Part shown: in pieces, positions 7,914 to 15,332 of the stretch
Layout of the letters: every line of letters begins with the position of its first letter
Position numbering within the stretch: position 1 is the first letter of the stretch
From: a virus
Length of the DNA: 56,956 nucleotides
Reading direction: 5' to 3' (one strand)
Virus record (IMG/VR): IMGVR_UViG_3300036791_000660
Coordinates: 1 to 56,956 of that record
Notes under the pieces: model-generated
What the model was told of the DNA's origin: nothing
Seen by the model: the letters and a program-made list of their open reading frames with translations, nothing else
Database searches by the model: none
Made by a program: the position numbers and the translations under genes

Positions 7914-8199
7914 CTACATCATCACCAACTACGGCGACGTTGGTGCTGTCTACCTGATCGAGGCCGGGCCGTGGGCGGGCAAGCACGCCTGCTGCCTGTC
8001 GATGATGTTCACCGTCGGCATCGCGGTGATGGATGCCGACCAGTGGTACGCCCGCTGGTGCTACGACAAGCGCATCGAGGCATTGAAGGCGCTCACCGAC
8101 TGGGACGGCATGGGCGATCCGGGCGGCCCGTGGATCAAGTACAAGGGCCGGGGCGGTGAACGCCACGGGCCGGGCTCGACGGCCGAGGTGCGCGAATGA
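7885..8199 (+). CDS. Hypothetical protein
   Basis: A 104-residue protein overlapping the previous gene by 29 nt. It is rich in aromatic residues ([10 protein letters not shown]) and has a glycine-rich C-terminus. No family is recognised. Confidence 0.5.
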   Translation: MPLKIIPTPDYIITNYGDVGAVYLIEAGPWAGKHACCLSMMFTVGIAVMDADQWYARWCYDKRIEALKALTDWDGMGDPGGPWIKYKGRGGERHGPGSTAEVRE

Positions 8200-8420
8200 A
8201 ACTGGTCGATGTCACGTGGGGCGACCCGGTCAACATCCTGACGGTCGAGTGCTGCGGCGAGCAGTTCCGCCGGCCCTCGAACTACAGCCGGGTGCGTTGC
8301 CCTCGCTGCAACAAGATCGAGTTGTGGCATCGCGTGCAGCCGACCAAGCCCGGCAGCGGCTTCTTCGATGATCCGGTGATGGAGCAGCCGACATCACCCT
8401 TGACAAGTGTTGTCAGTTAG
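8196..8420 (+). CDS. Small zinc-ribbon protein
   Basis: A 74-residue protein. VECCGEQF followed by RCPRCNKIELW gives two Cys pairs typical of a zinc ribbon. It overlaps the previous stop by ATGA. Such isolated ribbons are common phage accessory genes; function is unknown. Confidence 0.55.
   Translation: MKLVDVTWGDPVNILTVECCGEQFRRPSNYSRVRCPRCNKIELWHRVQPTKPGSGFFDDPVMEQPTSPLTSVVS
8400..8414 (+). promoter_or_regulatory. TTGACA/GACA-N5-TGTC dyad
   Basis: TTGACA (8400-8405) is the left part of GACA-AGTGT-TGTC (8402-8414), overlapping the 3' end of the previous gene and 52 nt before the next ATG. The same dyad recurs beside late-region pentamer tracts. A convincing -10 box at the right distance is not seen, so it may be an operator or a divergent promoter. 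Confidence 0.4.
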
Positions 8421-8465
8421 TTCATTGGCCTTTGGTCGGGGAACGAGAGAGGCGCGACCACCTAA

Positions 8466-8903
8466 ATGAATCAGACGGGGAGCCTTGCAGCACGCCGGGC
8501 ATTCAATGAGCAGGTCAGCATCATCGGCACGCTGAGCGGCGATCTCGCGGCGATTAAGCAGACCGTCATCGCGGCGGCGACCGCCGGCATCATCGACATG
8601 CGCCACACTCACAATGTCTACGGCCTTTGGCAGCGCGTGCAGAAGCCGAAGCGTCCGCTGTGGAGCCGGCGCGCGGTCGAGTCGGTGATGGACCAGCGCC
8701 GCGCCCAGCAGGCCGCCGAGTTCAACACCATCAGGCAATGGGTAGAGACCGGCCGCCAGCGCTGGCGGAAAGGACAGGCACGTCATGGCCAAGGCGGAGA
8801 TACCGCAGCACCTGCGCCCGTATCACGAGGCGCGATGGAACGAATGGCAGGAACGGGTGGCCGAGGAGCGCGCCGAAGCCACCCGGCGCAACGTGGCGCG
8901 TGA
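8466..8903 (+). CDS. Hypothetical protein overlapping the next gene by 119 nt
   Basis: A 145-residue reading frame. The first about 107 residues look like a helical protein (FNEQVSIIGTLSGDLAAIKQ; RRAVESVMDQRRAQQAAEF). The last about 38 residues are Arg/Gly-rich and overlap the gene at 8785 in another frame, so they may be read-through after loss of an earlier stop. No family is recognised. Confidence 0.45.
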   Translation: MNQTGSLAARRAFNEQVSIIGTLSGDLAAIKQTVIAAATAGIIDMRHTHNVYGLWQRVQKPKRPLWSRRAVESVMDQRRAQQAAEFNTIRQWVETGRQRWRKGQARHGQGGDTAAPAPVSRGAMERMAGTGGRGARRSHPAQRGA

Positions 8904-9009
8904 ACAAGAAGACAAGAGGCAGCGACACGACTGCCGCAAGCGAACAGGGAATGCAATCGTCGGCATCTACGAGGTGCTGAAGATGTGGTGCAGATTCGGC
9001 TTCTACTAG
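8785..9009 (+). CDS. Small charged helical protein
   Basis: A 74-residue protein rich in Glu and Arg, with a long predicted helix (RWNEWQERVAEERAEATRRN). AAAGGACAGG precedes the ATG. It overlaps the previous frame. No family is recognised. Confidence 0.5.
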   Translation: MAKAEIPQHLRPYHEARWNEWQERVAEERAEATRRNVAREQEDKRQRHDCRKRTGNAIVGIYEVLKMWCRFGFY

Positions 9010-9029
9010 AGAGAGCGGGAGGCTATCAA

Positions 9030-9329
9030 ATGCTATCGTCTGGATTCGGCATGAGCCTGTTGTACGGGCTCGTGATGCTGTTGCTGATGGGCGGCGTGGT
9101 GTGGCTCGGTCAGTACGCCGAGCAGAAGCGGCTGGCGTGGGTGCGCGCGATCTACGATTATTCAGGCGTGCTGCTCGTGGCCGCCCCGATGCTGATCCTG
9201 ATATGGCATCTCTACCTGATGAAGGAGGATCGTCGGGGCCACCTCGCCAATCCGACGCCGGTGGTGGAGGGCGCCACCAAGGCGCTGGTCGGCACACTGC
9301 CGGCCGGCGTCGTGCGCGCCAAGGACTAG
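9030..9329 (+). CDS. Two-helix membrane protein
   Basis: A 99-residue protein. Helices at about 9-27 (SLLYGLVMLLLMGGVVWLG) and 45-61 (VLLVAAPMLILIWHLYL) are likely transmembrane segments, joined by a basic loop. GGGAGG lies 8 nt before the ATG at 9030. No family is recognised; a holin-like or superinfection-related role cannot be excluded. Confidence 0.55.
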   Translation: MLSSGFGMSLLYGLVMLLLMGGVVWLGQYAEQKRLAWVRAIYDYSGVLLVAAPMLILIWHLYLMKEDRRGHLANPTPVVEGATKALVGTLPAGVVRAKD

Positions 9330-9332
9330 GCG

Positions 9333-9479
9333 ATGAGACCCTTCGAGGTCGTCCTCATGTTGATCTTCTGGCTGATGTGCGCCGCCGTCTTCGCTATCAC
9401 CGGCGTGATCTCGTTCCTCGCGTGGGCAGCCGTCGTGACCGTCCAGAGAGCGCGTGCCCTTGCCCGACATTTCCTCTGA
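9333..9479 (+). CDS. Small membrane protein (48 aa)
   Basis: ATG at 9333, TGA at 9477-9479. About residues 4-40 are a long hydrophobic stretch (VVLMLIFWLMCAAVFAITGV, continuing to WAAVV), followed by a basic tail. It fits tightly between two genes, so it is probably real. Confidence 0.5.
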   Translation: MRPFEVVLMLIFWLMCAAVFAITGVISFLAWAAVVTVQRARALARHFL

Positions 9480-9481
9480 CG

Positions 9482-9832
9482 ATGCGAAACCTCGATGAAC
9501 TGAACCACTGCCGCGTGCCACTGCCCGACGTGGTCGGTGGCGGCAACGGCAACTATCGCAACGGCGCGTTCCTGCTGGTGCGCAACGGCGTCGAGCTTCG
9601 CATCATCGCCAGTGCCGGCGGCGGCTGGGACCATGTGTCGGTCTCGACGCCGGACCGCGTGCCAGATTGGAGCGAGATGGAATTTATCAAGCGCACCTTC
9701 TTCAAGGATGACGAGGTGGCGATGCAGCTTCACGTGCCGTCGAAGGACCATATCAACATCAACCCGCGCACGCTTCATCTCTGGAGACCTCGCCTCACCA
9801 AGATTCCGCTGCCGCCCAAGGAGTACGTGTGA
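9482..9832 (+). CDS. DUF7694-like conserved phage protein
   Basis: A 116-residue protein. SVSTPDRVPDWSEMEFIKRT, followed by FFKDDE and a C-terminal LHLWRP, matches a small family common in phages and prophages, known only as a domain of unknown function. It overlaps the next start by GTGATG. Confidence 0.6.
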   Translation: MRNLDELNHCRVPLPDVVGGGNGNYRNGAFLLVRNGVELRIIASAGGGWDHVSVSTPDRVPDWSEMEFIKRTFFKDDEVAMQLHVPSKDHININPRTLHLWRPRLTKIPLPPKEYV

Positions 9833-10014
9833 TGCGTCAGCCCACCCAGAACGACGCCATCGCCATCTGCGAACGGCTCGACCTGTTGATCGAACTGCTG
9901 CGGGAGCGCCTGCCCGTGCCCTGCGAGCACGAGTTCATCGCCGTGCAACACCCTGACCTGCCGAACACGGCTTACAGCGTGTGCTGCAAATGCGGCTATC
10001 GCCCGAATGGCTAA
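9832..10014 (+). CDS. Small Cys-containing protein
   Basis: A 60-residue protein. PCEHEF and a C-terminal VCCKCGYRPNG provide possible metal ligands. The first half is a helix (ICERLDLLIELLRERL). It overlaps the next gene by 8 nt. No family is recognised. Confidence 0.5.
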   Translation: MRQPTQNDAIAICERLDLLIELLRERLPVPCEHEFIAVQHPDLPNTAYSVCCKCGYRPNG

Positions 10015-10219
10015 GACCTACATCTGCGCGTCGTGTGGCGGCGAGTTCGAGCAGGGCTGGGCCGACGAGGACGCGCGAGCCGAGCGCGTGGAGAAGTTCG
10101 GCGCACCCAAGCCCGGCGAGGTCGATGACGTGATCTGCGACGATTGCTACGCCGAGTTCATGAAGTGGTTCGAGTCGCTGACGCCGGAGCAGCGTGCGGA
10201 GATCGAGCGCGACCAGTAG
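10007..10219 (+). CDS. Small zinc-ribbon protein
   Basis: A 70-residue protein with two Cys pairs, ICASCGGEF and VICDDCYAEF, spaced as in a treble-clef or ribbon. It is acidic overall. It is the last gene before a promoter/operator cluster. Confidence 0.55.
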   Translation: MAKTYICASCGGEFEQGWADEDARAERVEKFGAPKPGEVDDVICDDCYAEFMKWFESLTPEQRAEIERDQ

Positions 10220-10221
10220 TA

Positions 10222-10290
10222 CCCTCCTTCTAGGGCGACCCTCAACATAGGGCGGATTGACTTTTGCAAACGCCTGTCCTATAATTAGGG
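10222..10290 (+). promoter_or_regulatory. Strong promoter with three CCCT-N6-AGGG-type dyads
   Basis: TTGACT (10257-10262), a 17-nt spacer and a perfect TATAAT (10280-10285). Two upstream dyads, CCCT-N6-AGGG at 10222-10235 and 10239-10252, and one over the -10 box, TCCT-N6-AGGG at 10277-10290, form a cluster expected of a repressor-controlled promoter. TAGGAGAGAGC and the next ATG follow. Confidence 0.75.
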
Positions 10291-10314
10291 CGTTGTCAAT
10301 CACTAGGAGAGAGC

Positions 10315-10638
10315 ATGACACCGAACGACGAACTCCTGATCCCCGCGTTCCTGCGGGCGACAGGACCAGTGAAGAAGGTCCGCGCACCACGCTGGAAGAA
10401 GATGGCCAAGGTCGAGAAGCCGACGGCCGAGCGCTACGAGGACGCCGAACGCTACGAGGTGTTCATCGAGTCCACTGAGACCTTCCTGCGCAAGATCGCC
10501 TGCGGTCTGCGCCGGGTGTGGGTCGCCGAGGACGAGACCGGAGCGCGCAAGGTCTGGCTGCACGACGGCGAGACCGAGCAGAGCCTGCCGATGAGCGAGT
10601 GGCAGCGCATGTCCAACAAGGCGCGGAGGATCGCATGA
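10315..10638 (+). CDS. Hypothetical protein, first gene of an early unit
   Basis: A 107-residue basic protein with TAGGAGAGAGC directly before the ATG, behind the strongest promoter in the window. It contains an internal ERYEDAERYEVF duplication and a beta-like RRVWVAEDETGARKVWL. No family is recognised. Confidence 0.55.
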   Translation: MTPNDELLIPAFLRATGPVKKVRAPRWKKMAKVEKPTAERYEDAERYEVFIESTETFLRKIACGLRRVWVAEDETGARKVWLHDGETEQSLPMSEWQRMSNKARRIA

Positions 10639-11201
10639 CCGTCGCCGACGCCGTCTATACCGCGACCAACGCGCTGTGGATTCCGGTCGCCGACCAGATC
10701 GGAGTCTTCACGATGGCGGACGGGCTCAAGCTCGCCCGCCACCTGTGGGGCAAGTTCGGCGGGCGCACGGTGCGCTACCCCTACCGCGACGCCAACATGA
10801 TGCGGGGCCGGCGCGTCTGGGCGTCGTCGCCCACGAACCACCGCAGCCTCGCCCGTGGCGCGCGGCGCGTGGTGCACGATGTCAGCCACGCCCTGCATCA
10901 TGCGCGCTCGAACGGCCGCTTGCTCGATCACTGCCTGCCCCACGCCGAGCTTGAACGCGACATGGTGCGCTACGTGATCGAGGCCGGGCTGTACCGCAAG
11001 GTTGTCGAGCCGAAGCCCACCACCGACCAGCGCCGGGCGCGTGAGCTTGGTCGCACCATCGCCGGGATCAGGCGCTGGGAGACCAAGGCCAAGCGCGCCA
11101 ACACGGCCTTGAAAAAGCTGCGCCTCAAGGCGCGTCGGCTCAACGCCCTCGTTGCAGGGTCTGTGCAAGACTGCCAGAAACTGTCCACAGGTCCCTTGTA
11201 A
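10635..11201 (+). CDS. Hypothetical basic protein
   Basis: A 188-residue protein overlapping the previous gene by ATGA. A central VVHDVSHALHHAR holds four histidines in a helix, which could bind metal but is not HExxH. The C-terminal half is a very basic helical region (RWETKAKRANTALKKLRLKA). Its stop codon lies inside the -35 box of the next promoter. No family is recognised. Confidence 0.5.
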   Translation: MTVADAVYTATNALWIPVADQIGVFTMADGLKLARHLWGKFGGRTVRYPYRDANMMRGRRVWASSPTNHRSLARGARRVVHDVSHALHHARSNGRLLDHCLPHAELERDMVRYVIEAGLYRKVVEPKPTTDQRRARELGRTIAGIRRWETKAKRANTALKKLRLKARRLNALVAGSVQDCQKLSTGPL

Positions 11202-11231
11202 ACCCGGAGGTTCCACCCTATATTCAGGGTG
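11196..11231 (+). promoter_or_regulatory. Early promoter with perfect CACCCT-N6-AGGGTG dyad
   Basis: TTGTAA (11196-11201), a 17-nt spacer and TATATT (11219-11224). CACCCT and AGGGTG arms (11214-11231) flank and overlap the -10 box. The region to 11407 holds no gene, only a 177-nt leader including a conserved hairpin. Confidence 0.7.
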
Positions 11232-11314
11232 TCTCAGAGACACGTCCGACCGGCTATTTCGCCTTAACATCACAGGCATAACGCGAAACGCCCGACCGTC
11301 TCCTCGACCCCCAG

Positions 11315-11345
11315 CCCCGCCCGGCCCTGAAAAGCCGAGGCGGGG
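11315..11345 (+). other. Conserved intergenic hairpin, copy A
   Basis: Arms 11315-11325 and 11334-11345 pair over 11 bp with a single bulged A at 11338, closing the 8-nt loop CCTGAAAA. GCGTTGAGAGAACC follows. It is one of five hairpins sharing stem layout, bulge position and loop length. Confidence 0.65.
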
Positions 11346-11407
11346 TCGGGGCGTTGAGAGAACCGGCGAAGCAGCCCGAACGTAGGGCACGGCCACTAGG
11401 AGCGAGC

Positions 11408-11884
11408 ATGGCGAACCTTTTTGAGAGCGAGACTTGCAGCCGCTGCGGTGGCACTGGCCACTACAGCTACTGCCAGATGCACGGCACCACGTGCTTCGGT
11501 TGCAGTGGTCGCAAGGTCAAGCTCACCAAGCGCGGCTACGCTGCGCAGCAGTGGCTGATCAAGCAGCAGTCGAAGCCGGTCAGCGAGCTTCAGGTCGGCG
11601 ACCTGATCCGCGAGGAGGATTTCTTTTCGAGCCTGATCGCGTGGATGCGAATCGACAAGATCGAGGTCGATGCCGACGGCAGGTTCAACCTGTCGGTGTC
11701 GTACCAGCGCAAGCACGAGACCACGCGCCGCGAGCTTGGCTTCAACGGCCTCCCGGCGACCGACACCAAGCGGGTCCGGCCCGGCACCAAGGCCGAGCTT
11801 CGCTGGCAGCAGATGGTCGGCCTCGCTTATCAGGCGACGCTCACCAAGGCCGGTACGGTGCGCAAGGCCCGCAAGGCCGCCTAA
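11408..11884 (+). CDS. DnaJ-type zinc-finger protein
   Basis: A 158-residue protein with TAGGAGCGAGC before the ATG. The N-terminal CSRCGGTGHY followed by YCQMHG and CFGCSGRK gives the CxxCxGxG-like pattern of DnaJ Cys-rich fingers. The rest is alpha/beta with a VGDLIREEDFF segment and a basic C-terminus. J-domain residues are absent, so it is not a chaperone partner in the usual sense. It lies between two conserved hairpins. Confidence 0.6.
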   Translation: MANLFESETCSRCGGTGHYSYCQMHGTTCFGCSGRKVKLTKRGYAAQQWLIKQQSKPVSELQVGDLIREEDFFSSLIAWMRIDKIEVDADGRFNLSVSYQRKHETTRRELGFNGLPATDTKRVRPGTKAELRWQQMVGLAYQATLTKAGTVRKARKAA

Positions 11885-11891
11885 CCCTCTA

Positions 11892-11923
11892 GCCCCGCCT
11901 AGCCCTGAGAAGCTACGCGGGGC
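11892..11923 (+). other. Conserved intergenic hairpin, copy B
   Basis: GCCCCGC (11892-11898) pairs with GCGGGGC (11917-11923) and TAGC with GCTA, with a C-C mismatch at the position of the bulge in other copies. The loop is CCTGAGAA. It starts 8 nt after a stop codon and is followed by AGTCAGAGGGCC. Confidence 0.65.
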
Positions 11924-11940
11924 AGAGGAGTCAGAGGGCC

Positions 11941-11976
11941 TTGACAGTCCGGGGTCCACACCCTAAATCAAGGGTG
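11941..11976 (+). promoter_or_regulatory. Early promoter with perfect CACCCT-N6-AGGGTG dyad
   Basis: TTGACA (11941-11946), a 17-nt spacer and TAAATC (11964-11969). The dyad arms are at 11959-11964 and 11971-11976. AGGAGAGC and the next ATG follow after about 15 nt. Confidence 0.7.
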
Positions 11977-12001
11977 CCAGAAAACAGCAACAGGAGAGCA
12001 A

Positions 12002-12226
12002 ATGCAAGTGTGTGAGATGATCAATCAGGCGACCGACAGCTTCGACAAGGTGCAGTCGTTCGCCAAGGTGCAGAAGGCCATCGAGTTCAAGGAGGCCTAC
12101 AAGCACCGCACCGGCCACCGCCCGAGCCTCGTGAGCATCATCGTTCTGTGGCAGGACGCCGAGGCCAAGTTGGCGGCCCTTCACGCCAAGGTCGCGATGC
12201 TGGAGGCCGCCGGCGGCCCGCTCTAA
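12002..12226 (+). CDS. Small helical protein
   Basis: A 74-residue protein with AGGAGAGC before the ATG. It is largely helical (KVQSFAKVQKAIEFKEAY; AKLAALHAKVAMLEAAGG) and may dimerise as a coiled coil. It stands alone between a promoter and a conserved hairpin. No family is recognised. Confidence 0.55.
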   Translation: MQVCEMINQATDSFDKVQSFAKVQKAIEFKEAYKHRTGHRPSLVSIIVLWQDAEAKLAALHAKVAMLEAAGGPL

Positions 12227-12240
12227 ACGCCACCCGTACA

Positions 12241-12273
12241 GCCCCGCCACGGATTGAGCCCCGTGAGCGGGGC
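12241..12273 (+). other. Conserved intergenic hairpin, copy C
   Basis: GCCCCGC-CACGG (12241-12252) pairs with CCGTG-GCGGGGC (12261-12273), leaving bulged A 12266 and the 8-nt loop ATTGAGCC. It starts 15 nt after a stop codon. AAGGAGTCGGAAAGGCC follows. Confidence 0.65.
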
Positions 12274-12337
12274 CAAGGAGTCGGAAAGGCCTCGATAGTC
12301 GCGGCCTCAACGAGAAGCAAAGGAAGTCGAAATCGCG

Positions 12338-12541
12338 ATGAGAGCCGTACTAATCGCCGTCACGCTGTTGGCGTGCGCGATGTCTACCTCGGGCTGCGCT
12401 GCCCTTGTTGTGGGTTACTTGGTGGGCGATGGCATGGCCCGGTCCGACCGGATCAAGGCGTGCCGCACCAACCTGCAGACCATCAACACGGCGCGGATGG
12501 CCAAGAGCCAAGAGCCGTTCCCCGACCAGTGCGGGGGCTGA
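12338..12541 (+). CDS. Small lipoprotein
   Basis: A 67-residue protein. A basic start, hydrophobic core (VLIAVTLLACAM) and lipobox-like TSGC (about 17-20) predict signal peptidase II processing and lipid anchoring. The mature part is about 48 residues with two more Cys. It is flanked by conserved hairpins. It could be an entry-exclusion or lysis-associated lipoprotein; no family is recognised. Confidence 0.6.
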   Translation: MRAVLIAVTLLACAMSTSGCAALVVGYLVGDGMARSDRIKACRTNLQTINTARMAKSQEPFPDQCGG

Positions 12542-12550
12542 ACCACTCCC

Positions 12551-12583
12551 ACCCCGCCACGCCCTGAGAAGCGTGCGCGGGGT
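12551..12583 (+). other. Conserved intergenic hairpin, copy D
   Basis: ACCCCGC-CACGC (12551-12562) pairs with GCGTG-GCGGGGT (12571-12583), leaving bulged C 12576 and loop CCTGAGAA, identical to copy B. It starts 10 nt after a stop. AAGGCGTCGAGAGACC follows. Confidence 0.65.
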
Positions 12584-12615
12584 CAAGGCGTCGAGAGACC
12601 CAACTAGGAGAGAGC

Positions 12616-12798
12616 ATGACCCGCAAAGACTTCCAACTGATCGCCGACGTGGTCGCCACGATCACCGACGACGAGACCCGCCGCGCGGTCGCCGACGCCT
12701 TCGTCAAGAAGCTCGAAGCGACCAACCCCCGGTTCAGCCAGATGGCCTTCGAGGTCGCCTGCAAGGTGCCGGTGAGACTCGGCCGGAGGGTCGCGTAA
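12616..12798 (+). CDS. Small conserved phage protein
   Basis: A 60-residue protein with TAGGAGAGAGC before the ATG. The pattern RKDFQLIADVVA...NPRFSQMAF is that of a short protein frequent in phages of many hosts, with no known function. The next ATG overlaps its TAA. Confidence 0.6.
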   Translation: MTRKDFQLIADVVATITDDETRRAVADAFVKKLEATNPRFSQMAFEVACKVPVRLGRRVA

Positions 12799-13451
12799 TG
12801 CCGCGCGTTCATCATGTCCTGAAGGCGCGCAAGGCGCAGCCTGAGAACGGCATCGCGGTCGGCGACTCCTACTTCTGGTGGGAGTTCAAGACCGGGCCGC
12901 GTTCGAGCCGGCGCGTCGTCAGCAAGAAGGCGCCCCGGCCGTCGCAGTTAACGATGTCGGATTTCAAGTCGCAGTGGCGCGGCTTCGCCGAGGAGATGCA
13001 GGACCTCGCGCTGGACGACAGCCTGCACGACGCCTTGCAGGAGATCGCCGGCCGCATCCGCGACCTCGGCTCCGAGCAGGAGGACAAGCTCGGCAACATG
13101 CCCGACGGCCTGCAGCAGTCGCCGACCGGCGAGTTGCTGCAGGAGCGCGTCGATGCCTGCTCGAACTGGGCCGACGAGATCGAGGGGCTGGAGCAGCCCG
13201 AGCTTGAGGAGCCGGAGACACCCGACTTCGAGGACCGCGTCGAGGACGCGACGTACTACACGGCCGAGGTCGGCACCGACTTCGAGACCGCCGAGGACGC
13301 CTATGATGCCATGTACGACGCCGCCCACATCGCGTGGGAGGAGTACGGCACCGAAGTCCTCGATGCCATCGAGCGCGCCCGCGAGGAGTACGACTCCGCG
13401 CTGGAGAGCCTGAAGGAAGACGCCATCAACGCCGATCCGGGCGAGGTCTGA
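12798..13451 (+). CDS. Acidic helical protein
   Basis: A 217-residue protein. A short basic N-terminal domain (HHVLKARKAQ; DSYFWWEFK) is followed by a very acidic helical region (about 55-217), including ADEIEGLEQPELEEPETPDF and repeated acidic heptads. Similar frames are common in phage accessory regions. The acidity might mimic DNA, but nothing else supports that. No family is recognised. Confidence 0.55.
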   Translation: MPRVHHVLKARKAQPENGIAVGDSYFWWEFKTGPRSSRRVVSKKAPRPSQLTMSDFKSQWRGFAEEMQDLALDDSLHDALQEIAGRIRDLGSEQEDKLGNMPDGLQQSPTGELLQERVDACSNWADEIEGLEQPELEEPETPDFEDRVEDATYYTAEVGTDFETAEDAYDAMYDAAHIAWEEYGTEVLDAIERAREEYDSALESLKEDAINADPGEV

Positions 13452-13452
13452 G

Positions 13453-13665
13453 ATGGCGAAGAAGTTCACCATGACGCAGACGCAGTGGGAGGCACTGGTG
13501 AAGGCCAGCGTCCGGGTCAACAACACGGACGACGTGCCGAAAATCGCCGCCCTGTGCGTCGAGCACGACTGCGGGACGTGGCACGCCGCCGCGATGTTCT
13601 ACGGGCACCTGAACCGCTGCCCGTGCGCCACCTGCATCAAGGCGCGGGCCGAGGCGCTGCGATGA
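13453..13665 (+). CDS. Small Cys/His-rich protein
   Basis: A 70-residue protein. CVEHDCGTWH, then HLNRCPCATC near the C-terminus, could form a zinc site. It is part of a run of overlapping small genes (12798-14238). Confidence 0.5.
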   Translation: MAKKFTMTQTQWEALVKASVRVNNTDDVPKIAALCVEHDCGTWHAAAMFYGHLNRCPCATCIKARAEALR

Positions 13666-13898
13666 CCCACGACGAACTCGAACGCGGCATCAGGACGAAC
13701 CAGTGGCCGCGCCACACCCACACGCCATGGCCACAGCCGCAGGCTCCCGTCCGCCTGACCAACTCGTGGAACTCGCTGTACTGGCCCGAGGCCAACATGA
13801 GCCGGCCCGATTCGTATTTCGAGGCGCTGGCGCGCGAGGAGCAGCACCTGCGCGAGCAGCGCTACGAGTTGAAGATGAGGGCGCCATGGGCTTTCTGA
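13662..13898 (+). CDS. Hypothetical protein
   Basis: A 78-residue protein overlapping its neighbours. The N-terminal half is rich in Trp, Pro and His (WPRHTHTPWPQPQAP); the C-terminal half is a charged helix. No family is recognised. Confidence 0.5.
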   Translation: MTHDELERGIRTNQWPRHTHTPWPQPQAPVRLTNSWNSLYWPEANMSRPDSYFEALAREEQHLREQRYELKMRAPWAF

Positions 13899-14011
13899 TC
13901 TTCCTCGCCATCCTTTGGCTGCTGGCCGGCACGCGCGTGGGCAACTTCTTGTTCACCGTGCTGGGCGCGGCCATCTGGTTCGGCGTCGCCTACGTGGTGC
14001 TGCACTCATGA
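13886..14011 (+). CDS. Small membrane protein (41 aa)
   Basis: ATG 13886, stop ending 14011. Nearly the whole peptide is hydrophobic, with two possible segments (FLIFLAILWLLAG; FLFTVLGAAIWFGVAYVVL). It overlaps genes on both sides. Confidence 0.5.
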   Translation: MGFLIFLAILWLLAGTRVGNFLFTVLGAAIWFGVAYVVLHS

Positions 14012-14238
14012 GCGGCGGCAAGGCCTGCAAGTGCCCGGAGTCGAAGAAGACGCTGATGCGCTCGCGCAACTGGGTGGTCTACCAGCGCAACTGCAACCAC
14101 TCGGCGTTCAACGGCTACCGCTACACGCCGAGCGACTGGTCGTGCGTCGGCTGCCGCTCGTGTGGCGCGGTGTGGCGGACCAAGGCCAGCTACATCGGCT
14201 TTCTGCTCGACAAACATCAACTGAGGGACCCGTCTTGA
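14008..14238 (+). CDS. Small zinc-binding protein
   Basis: A 76-residue basic protein with CKCPE near the N-terminus, then RNCNH and WSCVGCRSCGAVWR. The last is a CxxCxxC ribbon-like cluster. Function is unknown. Confidence 0.5.
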   Translation: MSGGKACKCPESKKTLMRSRNWVVYQRNCNHSAFNGYRYTPSDWSCVGCRSCGAVWRTKASYIGFLLDKHQLRDPS

Positions 14239-14284
14239 CCGCCGGGTTTCGGCACCCTACTTTCATGGCAATAGGAGAGAGCAA

Positions 14285-14884
14285 ATGATACCGACAGAAG
14301 ACGTAGTGGCGGACACGCCCGCCCGGAAGATCGAGGCCGCCATGGCGCGCCACGGCCTCCTGATCACGGCCGAGTTCGTGCCGTACAGCCAGAGCCGCAA
14401 CAAGGACGAGGACAGGCCCTGCCTGAACTGGAAGGTCTCGCTGAAGCGCATGGCGTTCATCGGCGACACGTTCCGGCCGGGCTCGGAGCGCACCATCCTG
14501 ACGACCGACTTCTCGGCCGGCATCGCGCACTGCCCGAGCTACCGCAACAGCCGGCGCGACCAGTCGGTCGATGAGGCCGGCGCCATCGCGTGGGAGTGCG
14601 AGCACGGCCAGAGCCATGGCCTGTACCCGGCCGAAATGGGCAAGGGCTTCAAGCGGCAGGCGATCCTGCCCGACACCGCCAGCGTCATGCACTCGCTGGT
14701 GCTCGACTACGACGTGATGCGCTACCCGACCTACGAGGAGTGGGCACCCGAGGTCGGCTTCGACCCGGACAGCCGCAAGGGCGAGCGCGTCTACAACGCG
14801 GGACGCGAGATCGCGCACAAGATGTACGCCGCGCTCGGCGACAAGGTGATCGAGGACCTGCGCGCCGCCGGGGAGGACCTGTGA
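14285..14884 (+). CDS. Conserved phage protein of unknown function
   Basis: A 199-residue protein with TAGGAGAGAGC before the ATG. The C-terminal half has TYEEWAPEVGFDPDSRKGE and a preceding DTASVMHSLVLD, a pattern seen in a widespread phage protein of unknown role. The N-terminal half is beta-rich (LNWKVSLKRMAF). Confidence 0.55.
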   Translation: MIPTEDVVADTPARKIEAAMARHGLLITAEFVPYSQSRNKDEDRPCLNWKVSLKRMAFIGDTFRPGSERTILTTDFSAGIAHCPSYRNSRRDQSVDEAGAIAWECEHGQSHGLYPAEMGKGFKRQAILPDTASVMHSLVLDYDVMRYPTYEEWAPEVGFDPDSRKGERVYNAGREIAHKMYAALGDKVIEDLRAAGEDL

Positions 14885-15102
14885 TGTCCGACATCCAGAA
14901 CGGCCTGCACACGGTCGCCGTGCCGGCCTACGAACCACGCCGGCGCTGCTGGGCGGTTACGAACATTCGTCGCTGGAAGATCGGCGACCTCGACCTTGAG
15001 ATTTGCGGGCGCAAGCCGCGCAAGGGCCGCCTGACCTGTGACGCCCACGCCCAGTACGAGGCCGACGCGCAGGCGCTGCGCAAGAAGCGGGGGATCGCGT
15101 GA
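14884..15102 (+). CDS. Small basic protein
   Basis: A 72-residue protein with CGRKPRKGRLTCDAHAQYEA near the C-terminus, a C-x(n)-CxxH arrangement that may bind zinc. It overlaps neighbours. Confidence 0.5.
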   Translation: MSDIQNGLHTVAVPAYEPRRRCWAVTNIRRWKIGDLDLEICGRKPRKGRLTCDAHAQYEADAQALRKKRGIA

Positions 15103-15332
15103 TCGAGCACATCCTCTTGGGCATCATCGGCGTCATGGCGGCGATGCTGGTCGCCATGGTCGGCTTCTGGCTCATGCGAGTCGAACGCCTGATCACCAAC
15201 TTCGACGGCAAGTTCGACGGCCTGAGCAATCGGCTCGGCGCGGTCGAGCAGGGCGTCGCCGGGCTGAACGGCCGGATCGACGCCTTCGGCCAGCGGCTCA
15301 ACCGCATGGAAGCCAACGGCAAGGTGACGTGA
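15099..15332 (+). CDS. Membrane-anchored coiled-coil protein
   Basis: A 77-residue protein starting at GTG (GTGA overlap). One transmembrane helix (about 4-26) is followed by an amphipathic region with repeated LxxRxxxVExGVxxLNxRI spacing. It forms a pair with the next gene. The layout is compatible with holin-accessory or spanin-like roles, but the late lysis genes are elsewhere (24.4-25.3 kb). Confidence 0.5.
   Translation: MIEHILLGIIGVMAAMLVAMVGFWLMRVERLITNFDGKFDGLSNRLGAVEQGVAGLNGRIDAFGQRLNRMEANGKVT

Noticed and set aside
10635-11201. Metalloprotease from HDVSHALHH
   Set aside because: It does not match HExxH or another recognised protease motif, and the gene is otherwise basic and helical.
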